A stretch of DNA of 64,000 nt from JBBBNV01 sp037137075. Lineage in GTDB: Bacteria > Bacillota > Bacilli > Paenibacillales > NBRC-103111. Below, one piece after another: positions 23,329 to 32,431 of this stretch. Every line of letters begins with the position of its first letter. The stretch's first letter is position 1. A program made the translations under genes and the position numbers. The notes beneath the pieces were generated by a model. That model did not search any database, was not told the origin of the DNA, and saw only the letters and a program-made list of their open reading frames with translations. Location: the NCBI RefSeq assembly GCF_037137075.1, contig NZ_JBBBNV010000001.1, positions 310,001 through 374,000 on the forward strand, written 5' to 3'.

Positions 23329-25419
23329 TTACATCACTCGCTTGAACATTTTTTCCAGCTCATAGGTCGAAAAGCTGACCACAATCGGACGGCCATGCGG
23401 ACAAGTATACGGATTGCCGCAAGCAGCCAGCTTGTCGAACAGCACTTCCATTTCCAGCAGGCTGATCTGCTGATTGGCTTTAATCGATGCCTTGCAGGAG
23501 CATAAGATGGAGGATTTCTCACGCAGCTTGCGCAGATCCACCGCTTTTCGTTCCTGAAGTATCCACTCGGCTATCTCTTCGATAATATCTTTTTCTTCCC
23601 CGGAAGGCAACCAATGGGGATATGCCCTGACGAGGAAGCTGCTGCCTCCGAACTCTTCCAGAATAACCCCAACCTGCTCAAACAGCGGCATTTTATCCTT
23701 AATGACCGAAGCCTCGGAAGGCGTGAACTCCAAGGTGAGCGGCAGCAGCAGCTCCTGGCTGGCCTCCTGCGGCTGGCCGAATTTCTCATAGAACAGCTCG
23801 TAGTTAATCCGTTCATGCGCCGCATGCTGGTCAATCAGGTACATGCCGTCCTCGTTTTGAGCCACGATGTAGGTTCCATGCAGTTGGCCGATTGGATAAA
23901 GCTGCGGGAACGGCGGGATCAAAGGCCCGGGGTCCCCGCCGCTTGCTGCGGGAAGCTTCGGATTCCCCATTTCCCGCAGCTGCTGCTCCGTCAAATACGG
24001 CTGGCCGGCCGGCTTCCGCTCACGCGGCTCCGGATACGCGGCTGAACTGCGGCTCCCCCCTTCCGAACGGGAATAGGCGGCCGTATTTTCCCGGATGGCG
24101 GACTCCGCCGTTCTGGACCCCGAGCCTTCGGCAGCGTATACGCCATCAGCCTTGGAGGCCAGAGAAGGAGCCGGGCTGGAGCCTGGATTGGCCGGGTACC
24201 GTTCCTCAGGAAGCGATTCGCCGCTTCCGGCGCTAGCAGAACGGTACTGCCCCAGCTGAGGAAGCGGCCCATTGCTTCCAGGACTGCCTCTGCCGCCGCC
24301 CTGCCAGTCTCCTCCGCGCTGATCCTGCACTTCCGGCGCCGCAATCGTTTCCCCCGGCCGGCCGAAACGAATTTGCTCCTGGATTGCCGTACTGCGGGGC
24401 GGAGCTTTAGGCGCAGCCAGCGGGATCAAAATTTGGCCCTGCAGCACGCTGCGTACACTTTGCTGCACCAGCTCCAGCAGCTCCGGCTCCTTGCTAAAGC
24501 GGACCTCCAGCTTGGAGGGATGGACGTTGACATCAACAAGCGCCGGGTCCATCTGGAGCTGAAGCACGGCCAGCGGATACCGGTTAATCGGCAGCAGCGT
24601 ATGGTACGCCGCCATAATGGCCTGCACCAGTGCGTAATTTCGAATATACCGCCCGTTTACAAACGTCGATACGGCAAACCGGTTCGCACGAGTCAGCTCC
24701 GGACGGCTGACATAGCCGCTGACGGCATAATCCGGCGAGTTCCCCTGCACCTGTGTCATCGCTTTGGCTGAAGCCGTTCCGTAAATAGCCGCGATAACCT
24801 GCAGCAGATCGCCGTTACCCAGCGTCTGGAACAGTAGATGTCCGTTATGCTTGAGGGAGAAGGAAATCTCTGGATGGGCAAGAGACAGCCTGTACATGTA
24901 GTCCGAAATATGCCCCAGCTCGGTCTGAATCGTCTTCATATATTTCAACCGGGCAGGCGTGTTAAAGAACAGCTCCTTGACCTGAATGTCCGTTCCCCGT
25001 GAGGCCGCCGCCTCCTCGGAGACCATAAGCTTCCCGCCCTCCATTTCAATCCGGCAGCCGAGTCCGTCCTCGCGGCTGGAGGTCAGCAGGTGCACCTTCG
25101 ACACCGCCGCAATACTCGGCAAGGCCTCCCCCCGGAAGCCCAGGCTGCGGATTTGGAACAAATCCTTCCCGGTCGCGATTTTACTCGTCGCATGGCGGCT
25201 GAAGGCAAGCTCGCTGTCCTCCGGCTCCATCCCGGAGCCGTTATCCGTCACGCGAACCAGCTGTAAGCCGCCTTCCTCCACCGCAACGTCAATACGGGTA
25301 CTTCCCGCATCAACACTGTTCTCCACCAGCTCCTTGACAACAGAGGACGGACGTTCAACCACTTCCCCCGCAGCAATCTGATTGGCAATGTGGTCGCTCA
25401 GTACATGTATTTTTCCCAT
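23329..25419 (-). CDS. mutL: DNA mismatch repair protein MutL
   Basis: A 696-residue protein that links MutS mismatch recognition to strand removal. The N-terminal GHKL ATPase shows ELVENSVDAGSTRID, DNGSGM, and GFRGEALPSIAAVSKV. A long linker (about residues 335-500) is rich in Gly, Pro, Ser and Glu. The C-terminal domain carries the endonuclease motif DQHAAHERINYE at 530 and the zinc-site partners ACGNPYTCPHGRP, so this MutL should nick DNA itself, as in species without MutH. The ATG at 25419 lies just past the S41 protease stop with GGGGAAG upstream. The S41 gene between mutS and mutL is not seen in B. subtilis. Confidence 0.97.
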   Translation of the reverse strand: MGKIHVLSDHIANQIAAGEVVERPSSVVKELVENSVDAGSTRIDVAVEEGGLQLVRVTDNGSGMEPEDSELAFSRHATSKIATGKDLFQIRSLGFRGEALPSIAAVSKVHLLTSSREDGLGCRIEMEGGKLMVSEEAAASRGTDIQVKELFFNTPARLKYMKTIQTELGHISDYMYRLSLAHPEISFSLKHNGHLLFQTLGNGDLLQVIAAIYGTASAKAMTQVQGNSPDYAVSGYVSRPELTRANRFAVSTFVNGRYIRNYALVQAIMAAYHTLLPINRYPLAVLQLQMDPALVDVNVHPSKLEVRFSKEPELLELVQQSVRSVLQGQILIPLAAPKAPPRSTAIQEQIRFGRPGETIAAPEVQDQRGGDWQGGGRGSPGSNGPLPQLGQYRSASAGSGESLPEERYPANPGSSPAPSLASKADGVYAAEGSGSRTAESAIRENTAAYSRSEGGSRSSAAYPEPRERKPAGQPYLTEQQLREMGNPKLPAASGGDPGPLIPPFPQLYPIGQLHGTYIVAQNEDGMYLIDQHAAHERINYELFYEKFGQPQEASQELLLPLTLEFTPSEASVIKDKMPLFEQVGVILEEFGGSSFLVRAYPHWLPSGEEKDIIEEIAEWILQERKAVDLRKLREKSSILCSCKASIKANQQISLLEMEVLFDKLAACGNPYTCPHGRPIVVSFSTYELEKMFKRVM

Positions 25420-25423
25420 CCCG

Positions 25424-26863
25424 TTACTTCCCCTTCACGGCCAGGCGCAGCTGCTCTCCGTTCTTGGACCATTCCAGCTGAGGAAAACGTGACGCAAACT
25501 CGGCGACATCGATATAAGCGCCGTTATAGGCAAACTGCATATACTCCGCAGACATCGGCAGCAGCGTGCTGGAGTCTCCCAGCAGCAGCTCTACTCCGTT
25601 CTCCTCCTCATTCCACTTCACCGTTGCGCCTGCAAGGGCTGCAAGCAGCCGAACCGGAGCATACACATGAGCATCCTGCTCCAAGTAAACTCGGGTGTCC
25701 GGCTGCTTCAGGCCATTCACCTCAACATAGTGCTTATCGGCTGTAACGCTGACCTGATCGGCGCCGGCTTCCCAGAGAGCGGTTACGAGCTGCGCCTCAC
25801 TGTTTTCTACAAGGACGTCCGGCTCAAGGCCTTTTTTATTCACTTGACGAAGCTTAGGCGTCATGTATTCTTCGATTGTAATTTTTAAAACGGCTCCTCC
25901 GGACAGCATATGCACACTTTGCACGCTGCCTTTTCCGAAGGTGCGGGTGCCGATAATTTTGGCAATGTCATAATCCTGCAGCGCTCCTGTCAGCACCTCC
26001 GATGCGCTGGCGCTGTAGCTGTTGACAAGCACAACGGCCGGTATCCCCAGGTCTTGTCCTCCCGAAACCGTAACCGTCTGGCCAATGTTATCCCGGTCCT
26101 TTGTGTTCATCAGAACGCCTTCCCGGAAAAACTGCTTGGCCAGATTTTGCGCCGTATCCAGCAATCCGCCCCCGTTGTCGCGCAAATCCAGCACAAGCGA
26201 GCGTGCCCCCTGCTTCTTCAGCTCAGCCAGCGCCTGGGCAAACAGCTCGTCCGCATCCTGCGAGAAGCTGCTTACCCGGATATAACCAACATGGCCTGAC
26301 AAAAGCGACGAGGTAACGACCGGCACCTTCACCGCCTTGCGCTCCAGCTTCTTGGTAAAAGCTTCTGTTCCCCTCTGAAACGTTACATTGACGAAGGTTC
26401 CTTCCGTCCCGGTAATTTGATTAATAATTTCCGCCGACGGCAGGCCAATCACGCTTTGGCCTTCTACAGCGGTGACATAATCGCCGGGCTGCAGGCTGGC
26501 GCCTTCCGCAGACGAGCCGCTGAATACTTCCGTAATATACATGCCCTGCTCGTCTTCGCCGACGCGTACGCCGATCCCGACGTAATTTTGCTCCAGATCA
26601 TCGTTAAATCGTTTAAATTCATCCGCATTCATGTATACGGTATACGGATCATCCAGTGTACTGATCATGCCTTGAATTGCCGACTCCGTTAATTTGTTGT
26701 TGGAAATGCCGCTCACATGAAGCTTTCCGATCAGCTCATATACTTCATTCAGCTGGGTCTGGGCCGTTTCCTGCTTCTGAGCTGCAAATGCAGCGGGAGC
26801 CACCAGCAGCTGGACAGCCGTTACTGTGGATACAAGCAGGACGGAAAATGTTTTTTTGAACAT
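25424..26863 (-). CDS. Secreted S41 (C-terminal processing) peptidase with copper-amine-oxidase-like C-terminal domain
   Basis: A 479-residue exported serine protease. The signal peptide ends near AFAA (residue 28). A PDZ domain (about 90-180) precedes the S41 core, which has the substrate strand GHVGYIRVSSF, DLRDNGGGL, the nucleophile Ser in NSYSASASEV and the general-base Lys in TRTFGKGSVQ. The last 110 residues (YLEQDAHVYAPVRLLAALAGATVKW...) match the copper amine oxidase N-terminal-like domain common on Paenibacillus surface proteins. Relatives CtpA/CtpB cut regulatory or envelope proteins. The gene sits between mutS and mutL, with four bases to mutL, which is genomic context rather than a clue to a repair role. 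Confidence 0.93.
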   Translation of the reverse strand: MFKKTFSVLLVSTVTAVQLLVAPAAFAAQKQETAQTQLNEVYELIGKLHVSGISNNKLTESAIQGMISTLDDPYTVYMNADEFKRFNDDLEQNYVGIGVRVGEDEQGMYITEVFSGSSAEGASLQPGDYVTAVEGQSVIGLPSAEIINQITGTEGTFVNVTFQRGTEAFTKKLERKAVKVPVVTSSLLSGHVGYIRVSSFSQDADELFAQALAELKKQGARSLVLDLRDNGGGLLDTAQNLAKQFFREGVLMNTKDRDNIGQTVTVSGGQDLGIPAVVLVNSYSASASEVLTGALQDYDIAKIIGTRTFGKGSVQSVHMLSGGAVLKITIEEYMTPKLRQVNKKGLEPDVLVENSEAQLVTALWEAGADQVSVTADKHYVEVNGLKQPDTRVYLEQDAHVYAPVRLLAALAGATVKWNEEENGVELLLGDSSTLLPMSAEYMQFAYNGAYIDVAEFASRFPQLEWSKNGEQLRLAVKGK

Positions 26864-26906
26864 AAGTGCACCTTCTTCAAAATAGTGGATGATCGCTGCC
26901 GGAGGG

Positions 26907-26990
26907 AGTCCATGTCATCACATGCGCATTTCCGGCTGATGCTGCGCGAGGTGTGCAGCCTGTGACGGCGGTGGTCACGCACATGGACTT
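26907..26990. repeat. Palindromic intergenic repeat, copy C
   Basis: AGTCCATGT (26907-26915) and ACATGGACT (26982-26990) are perfect inverted arms around a segment related to repeat copies A, B and D. It occupies the gap between mutS and the S41 protease gene and could fold as a hairpin in RNA. Confidence 0.5.
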
Positions 26991-27033
26991 GCTGCGTTAT
27001 CGTTATGCAGTGTCTGCCGTCTGCCGCCCGCTC

Positions 27034-29736
27034 TCACGGCTTGCTTGTCAACGATTGCTTCAATTCATACACAAAATTGAGCGCCTGAAGCGGCGTCATA
27101 TTGATTAAGTCCGCTTCCTGGATACGTTCTATCAGCTGCTTGTCCGCTGCGGAAGAAGCATATGCGGCCGGTTCCTCCAGAGCTACCGCAGCCTTCGGAG
27201 CCATACCCGCCGGTGCCGGCACCGGATGCCCTTTGGCGGCCGGCTTGACAGGCTTGGCCGGGGCAGCGACCGGCTTATCGTCACCAAACATGCTTAGCTG
27301 CAGTACGGTCTGGGCTTCTCCGCTGATCTCCGTCTGCCGTTCGCGGCTGCGATCCTCAAAGGCATGCAGCAGATCGTAGGCGCGCTGAATAATGGAATCC
27401 GGCAAGCCTGCGATTTCCGCACAGTAAATTCCGTAGCTGGTATCCGCAGCCCCGCGAATGAGCTTTCGCAGGAAGGTGACCTGTCCTCCGCTTTCCTTAA
27501 CGGCCATACAATGATTGCGGAGATACGGCAGGCTTTCCTCCAAATGGGCCAGCTCATGAAAGTGTGTAGAAACGAGCGTCTTGCACCCGATCCGGTGGTG
27601 AAGATACTCAATCACGGCTTGGGCGATGGCCATGCCTTCCCCGGTCGAGGTTCCGCGGCCCAGCTCGTCAATAATAACAAGACTGTCCGGGGTTGCTTTG
27701 GCGGTCATCCCTTGAATGTCCATCATCTCGACCATAAAGGTGCTTTGTCCGCCAATCAGGTCGTCCGCCGCCCCGATTCGGGTGAATATCCGGTCCAGAA
27801 TCGGCATCCGCGCTTCCTTGGCCGGCACAAAGCACCCGATTTGCGCCATAATGCATATCATGGCTACCTGGCGCATGTAGGTGCTTTTTCCAGCCATGTT
27901 GGGTCCGGTAATCAGCAGCATCCGCGCTTCGGATCGGCTCAGCGACGAGTCGTTGGACACGAATTGCCCGTCAGCCAGCACCGCCTCGACGACCGGATGG
28001 CGTCCTTCCACAATGTGCAAATCGTATTCGTCATGAAGTTGCGGCCTGACGTACCGACCGGCTGCGCTGACAGTGGCCATGGACTGAAGCGCGTCCATAG
28101 CGGCCAGTATCCCGGCCAGCCGCTGGAGACGGGGGATTTGGGCGGCAAGCTGATCACGCAGCTGATTAAACAGCTCATACTCCAGCCCAACCATACTGTC
28201 TTCCGCTTCGAGAATAAGCGCTTCCTTCTCTTTTAGCTCCGGTGTAATATAGCGCTCCGCGTTGGCAAGCGTCTGCTTTCGCTCATACCGTTCTTTGGGA
28301 ACAGCGCTGACTTGTCCTTTGGATACCTCAAGGAAATAGCCGAACACTTTATTGAATCCGATTTTGAGTGTCTTGATGCCTGTCGCTTCCCGTTCCCGCC
28401 GCTCCAGCTCGGCCAGCCACTGCTTTCCGTTCTGACTGGCCTCTTTGAGCTGATCAAGACGCTCATGATAACCCTGGCGAATCATCCCGCCTTCACGGAC
28501 CGATACCGGCGGCTCGTCCACAATCGCGTGACGAATCCATTCGGCGGCATCCGCGCAGTCATCCGCGTTGTCAACGAGGCGCTGCAGGGTTGACGATCCG
28601 GACTCAGCGCATAACCGGCACAGCTGAGGCACGCGCTCCAGAGACAGGCGAAGGGCCAGCAAATCACGGGCGTTCGCATTCCCGTAAGCAATCCGGGCCG
28701 TAAGACGCTCTAAGTCGTATACTTCCTTCAGCTCGGTGCGCAGCTCGTCGCGCAGCATCAAATGATGATACAGCTGCTCCACAGCCTCAAGCCGCTCTTC
28801 AATGGCAGCTTTGCTCGTTAAGGGCTTATCAATCCAGCGGCGCAAAAGCCGCGCGCCGAGGGAGGTCACCGATTTATCCAGCAGCCAGAGCAGAGAGCCC
28901 TTCTTGCTCCGGTCACGAACGGTCTCCACCAGCTCCAGATTACGCCTTGTAAAAGGGTCCATGGTCATGTACTGCTGTGGGGCATACGTCCGGATTTGGG
29001 TAATATGCCCGAGTGAGCGTTTCTGTGTCTCACTTAGGTAAGTCAGCAGCATCGCTACACCGATTTTGACAAGAGGCTGGAGACCGGCCACCGTTTCGGG
29101 CGGAAACTGCGGTTCCAGCAGGCCTTCATCCACCCGTTCCCAGGCGGTCAGTACGCGGCGCGGGGCAAGCGGTCCCGTCTTGCTGCGCAGCTCATCCAGC
29201 AGCGCCTCCCGAGCTATCAGCTCTGCCGGGTTGTATACATGCAATTCATCGAGCAAGGCTTCCAGCGGTCCTTCCACCGAGGTGACATACAGCTCGCCCG
29301 TGGTCAAATCGCATGTAGCCATAGCAAAATCACCGCTATCCCCATAGAGACAAGCGATGAAATTATTCCGGCTGTCGCCCAGTGTTTTGCCGTCCATGAC
29401 GGTTCCGGGTGTTACAATCCGCACAATCTCCCGCCGTACGACACCCTTGGCCGCGGCAGGGTCCTCCACCTGCTCACAGACCGCCACCTTGTAGCCCTTG
29501 TCAATTAATCTTGAAATATATGTATCTACCGAATGATGCGGAACGCCGCACATCGGAATTCGCTGCTCCATCCCGCCTTCCCGGCCGGTCAGCGTAATTT
29601 CCAGCTCCTGCGCCGCCTTTACAGCGTCTTCAAAAAACAATTCATAGAAATCCCCAAGACGAAAAAACAGAAATGCATCCGGCACTTCCGCTTTTATCGA
29701 CAAATATTGCTCCATCATGGGTGTATACTTTGACAT
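27034..29736 (-). CDS. mutS: DNA mismatch repair protein MutS
   Basis: A 900-residue mismatch-binding ATPase. The mismatch-contact motif is in DAFLFFRLGDFYELF near residue 26. The connector, lever and clamp domains follow, then the ATPase with GPNMAGKSTYMRQVAMI, the Walker B/signature block DELGRGTSTGEGMAIAQA and THFHELAHLE. A Pro/Ala-rich linker precedes the last 50 residues, which resemble the MutS tetramer helix (PLQALNFVYELKQ). The start at 29736 (MSKYTPMMEQYL) has GGAGG eight bases upstream; the 29838 frame start is unsupported. It follows the amidoligase-like and cotE genes, and a repeat fills the 170-base gap before the S41 protease. Confidence 0.98.
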   Translation of the reverse strand: MSKYTPMMEQYLSIKAEVPDAFLFFRLGDFYELFFEDAVKAAQELEITLTGREGGMEQRIPMCGVPHHSVDTYISRLIDKGYKVAVCEQVEDPAAAKGVVRREIVRIVTPGTVMDGKTLGDSRNNFIACLYGDSGDFAMATCDLTTGELYVTSVEGPLEALLDELHVYNPAELIAREALLDELRSKTGPLAPRRVLTAWERVDEGLLEPQFPPETVAGLQPLVKIGVAMLLTYLSETQKRSLGHITQIRTYAPQQYMTMDPFTRRNLELVETVRDRSKKGSLLWLLDKSVTSLGARLLRRWIDKPLTSKAAIEERLEAVEQLYHHLMLRDELRTELKEVYDLERLTARIAYGNANARDLLALRLSLERVPQLCRLCAESGSSTLQRLVDNADDCADAAEWIRHAIVDEPPVSVREGGMIRQGYHERLDQLKEASQNGKQWLAELERREREATGIKTLKIGFNKVFGYFLEVSKGQVSAVPKERYERKQTLANAERYITPELKEKEALILEAEDSMVGLEYELFNQLRDQLAAQIPRLQRLAGILAAMDALQSMATVSAAGRYVRPQLHDEYDLHIVEGRHPVVEAVLADGQFVSNDSSLSRSEARMLLITGPNMAGKSTYMRQVAMICIMAQIGCFVPAKEARMPILDRIFTRIGAADDLIGGQSTFMVEMMDIQGMTAKATPDSLVIIDELGRGTSTGEGMAIAQAVIEYLHHRIGCKTLVSTHFHELAHLEESLPYLRNHCMAVKESGGQVTFLRKLIRGAADTSYGIYCAEIAGLPDSIIQRAYDLLHAFEDRSRERQTEISGEAQTVLQLSMFGDDKPVAAPAKPVKPAAKGHPVPAPAGMAPKAAVALEEPAAYASSAADKQLIERIQEADLINMTPLQALNFVYELKQSLTSKP

Positions 29737-29853
29737 AACGGTCCTCCGGCAAATCGATAATTCCCGACATGATGAACGAAATCGGGTGACAGCATTCAGC
29801 TTGTACCGATTATACCATATAAACCTACGTCTCGGCATACGCGTGCTTACGGA

Positions 29854-31329
29854 TTATAAGCCCTGCACAGGGTTAAACGGGGAGATTCGCCACAGTTTGC
29901 GAATATCCTGCTGCTCATTCCAGCTGACTCCCCGATCCAGCATGTCCTGAAGCGGCTCCGCATCCGGGGCCGCATCCCTATATTCGGGTAATAGACGCAG
30001 CTCCTCCCAAACGGATCGTCCCGCTTCATACAGAAGCTGTTTATCTCCCCTGTAGTAAGCCCGGCGCAAAGCCGGTTCCTCCAGCGGCCGCTGGTGAAGG
30101 CGTGCGTGCGCCAGAGCCAGCAGCCTCGCCAAAGCGAGCACCCCCTTCGTTAAGCCCGGGGTCACAAGCCAGCTTGGCAGGGTCCGGTATTCGAAGCCCC
30201 CGTGCGGCTGCCGGCGAAAATCACCCAAAAAGCCGTACCGGGGACGCCTTCCCCGCGCCGTATCCGCCTCTAACAGCATCAGCGGCAGCGCCAAATAATT
30301 GTCCAGCACCCGCAGCAAGTGGCTGTTCAGCCAAATGCCGCTAAAATGAATGTGGCCGCCAAGCGTCACACCCTTCATCGGCATTCCGCCCGCAAGCCAT
30401 TCCAGATCCGGCATATTGATGCGTGCTGCAGCCAGCTGCATCGCCTGCCGCAAATGGCGTATCAGCTGCTTCGGCTCGCCGCTGGGCTTGGGTCGAAGCT
30501 CCACGAGCGGAAATAAGGCCGTCCGGTCGCGAAGCATCACCGCATCACAGCCGACTAGACCCTTTCGCGCAAAAAACAGCGCCGCAGACTTGACCTTGCC
30601 CTCCGGTGTACGCAGCATGAACTCCGGATCCGCGCCCAGCAGCAGCTGATCGCCTCTTCCCGCCTGCCCGGCACCGGCTGCAAAACGGTGCAGCGCCTCA
30701 GCATACAGCTCAGCTAGCTGCCCGTGAAGCTGCGGAAGAGGATCTACGGCAAGAACGGCCGCCCGGCTTCCACTCATCCCAAGCCGCACCAAGCCCGCAT
30801 CCAAGCCGAGACCGTAGACCGCTTTGACCGCCTCCTGCATGACGCCTCGCTGTCTTCGCTGCAGCCCTGCTGTTGTGCCGGGCGGGGCTGCCAATTCGAG
30901 CAGCTCCCAGTCCAGATGAAGCCGTCCTCCGGCATGTGGGCCGTTCAACGGCGTTTTGCCCAAGTGAAGCCCGCTTTTTTTCTTAAACAGTGCCAGTGCC
31001 TCCAGGTGAAATACCGGCACTACATATTCATCGGCAATGACCAGCAACTCCCCCGGCCTGCCCCGGGCAAGACTTGTCGGCATTCCCTGCATGTGAAGCA
31101 GGCCGTTCCGAACCGTTTCGTTCCCGGCGCGGACGACCATGGACGGTGAATGAAAGCGCAGCCCGCCGGCCGGACGCGTGCGGCTTCCAGCAGCCTCTAC
31201 CTCCTCCGACCAATGGAATACGGCATAATCCCCCCGGGGCGGCTGACTGCCATGCTGCATGTGCAGCCGGTCAAGCAGAGGCTGCAGCTCCGGCTTGTTT
31301 TTCCAATGATAGTTCAAATAGGCTTCCAT
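29854..31329 (-). CDS. Phage phiEco32-like COOH-NH2 ligase (putative amidoligase)
   Basis: A 491-residue protein. The C-terminal half carries the signature of the glutamine-synthetase-fold COOH-NH2 ligase family: LLGADPEFML, VGCDAVMLRD, ELRPKPSGEP, the metal-type histidine motif GGHIHFSG, and FEYRTLPSWL. This superfamily joins carboxyl and amine groups, and predicted uses are peptide tagging or cell-surface modification; none is proven for this subfamily to my knowledge. The N-terminal half is unfamiliar and basic, with FHSPSMVVRAGNETVRNGLL. The start at 31329 has GGGG and GGAGG upstream; a GTG at 31353 lacks a site. It lies between cotE and mutS on the same strand, so a spore-coat role is possible but only inferred. 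Confidence 0.78.
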   Translation of the reverse strand: MEAYLNYHWKNKPELQPLLDRLHMQHGSQPPRGDYAVFHWSEEVEAAGSRTRPAGGLRFHSPSMVVRAGNETVRNGLLHMQGMPTSLARGRPGELLVIADEYVVPVFHLEALALFKKKSGLHLGKTPLNGPHAGGRLHLDWELLELAAPPGTTAGLQRRQRGVMQEAVKAVYGLGLDAGLVRLGMSGSRAAVLAVDPLPQLHGQLAELYAEALHRFAAGAGQAGRGDQLLLGADPEFMLRTPEGKVKSAALFFARKGLVGCDAVMLRDRTALFPLVELRPKPSGEPKQLIRHLRQAMQLAAARINMPDLEWLAGGMPMKGVTLGGHIHFSGIWLNSHLLRVLDNYLALPLMLLEADTARGRRPRYGFLGDFRRQPHGGFEYRTLPSWLVTPGLTKGVLALARLLALAHARLHQRPLEEPALRRAYYRGDKQLLYEAGRSVWEELRLLPEYRDAAPDAEPLQDMLDRGVSWNEQQDIRKLWRISPFNPVQGL

Positions 31330-31450
31330 ACTGTGTCGCCCCGCCTCCGCCACATTGTGTTTCCAAATCGTAAATTGTGGTACAGGAAGAGAAAAAGAGG
31401 GCGTTTGCCCCCTGCCAACCTGCTCGATGGAGCATATAGTGTAGAAAGTG

Positions 31451-32014
31451 CTAATTCAATTCATCATCGAGCAAGTCGGGGTCGAGATCCTCGAATTCGC
31501 CCGTTTCTTCGCCGCCGTCAAACTCAAATTCTTTATCCGCCAAATCATCGCAGTTTTGGCAGACGACGACGCATACTTTCGTCTCCGCCACCATTTCAAC
31601 CGAAAATTCCCGCTCCACCCGGATCACAACGCCGCCTCCGCTGCGCGAAATGCTAGCCTCCACACAATTCGGTTCCTGCGTCGCCTCCGCAGCAACCTCC
31701 ACTGTGGCGGGGCGGTGCTTGGAGTCCAGGTAAGAAAGCCCGACCGTCTCTACATAAGAAACAGTTTCCTTAGCAACGTCCGTTTGTGTGTTTTTGTTGT
31801 AGGAATACCAGATGTTAATATCGTAAGTACCTACTACCTCGATGCCGTCCGCAGACTTCACCGCTTCGTATTGATGGTTAATCACCCATGCGCCCAAGAT
31901 GCTGGTAGGCGCGTGCGGCGGGGAAACCATATGCGAAACTTGCGAAAATTTACGGCCTTTGCCACATACAGCCTTGGTAATAATTTCTCTGCATTGCAAG
32001 TCTCTATCTGCCAT
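31451..32014 (-). CDS. cotE: Outer spore coat morphogenetic protein CotE
   Basis: A 187-residue protein that organises the outer spore coat. It aligns with B. subtilis CotE throughout: REIITKAVCGKGRKFSQ, SPPHAPTSILGAWVINHQYEA, GTYDINIWYSYNKNTQTDV, QEPNCVEASIS, VEREFSVEMVAETKV. The C-terminus is a strongly acidic tail (EFDGGEETGEFEDLDPD), as in the family. The start at 32014 (MADRDLQCREI) has GGAGGAGG upstream; the 32041 frame start precedes that site. A good sigma-E promoter lies 40 bases upstream. The order cotE-mutS-mutL is conserved in Bacillus, here with the ligase-like gene inserted. Confidence 0.96.
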   Translation of the reverse strand: MADRDLQCREIITKAVCGKGRKFSQVSHMVSPPHAPTSILGAWVINHQYEAVKSADGIEVVGTYDINIWYSYNKNTQTDVAKETVSYVETVGLSYLDSKHRPATVEVAAEATQEPNCVEASISRSGGGVVIRVEREFSVEMVAETKVCVVVCQNCDDLADKEFEFDGGEETGEFEDLDPDLLDDELN

Positions 32015-32053
32015 AGACACCTTTAACCTCCTCCATAACAATCATTCATTACA

Positions 32054-32081
32054 AGTGTATGCAGGACATAGGCGAATGTTG
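32054..32081 (-). promoter_or_regulatory. Sigma-E promoter of cotE
   Basis: The minus strand has CAACATT (32081-32075), a 13-base spacer and CATACACT (32061-32054). The -10 matches the sigma-E consensus CATACAHT exactly. cotE has a sigma-E promoter in B. subtilis. Confidence 0.7.
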
Positions 32082-32382
32082 ATAAATCGGCGGACGACAA
32101 TTAAATAATATTAGGAAAACCCTCTCGGGCTTCGTTGATGAAAACACTTGTCAAACGGGGATGACGCGCCTGGGCAAAGGATGTCTCCCGCTTTCCTTTC
32201 CTTCTCATCCTATTCAGGGTAACAAGCTTTCATGCCATCCGATCGCCTCTATACAATACAAGTAAACGTCAAGCCCGGCATACCTGTTCATAGAAAAGCC
32301 ACTGGACCATCATGAATTCATCAGCGTCATGGGCGCCCTGCATCTGGCTGAAGATAGCGATCCGGCAATCGTCAGCAGAATG
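32082..32382. other. Intergenic region between cotE and the chemoreceptor gene
   Basis: No gene with a start and ribosome site is visible. A 58-codon open stretch (32266-32442, plus) reads like protein (GALHLAEDSDPAIVSRM) but has no good start and runs through a terminator. Confidence 0.4.
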
Positions 32383-32407
32383 AAAAAAAAGCCGCGATTT
32401 ACGCGGC
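32383..32407 (-). terminator. Terminator after the chemoreceptor gene
   Basis: GCCGCG pairs with CGCGGC around TAAAT and is followed by eight T on the minus strand. Confidence 0.9.
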
Positions 32408-32431
32408 AATATATGGGACTATGCTCAGGAT

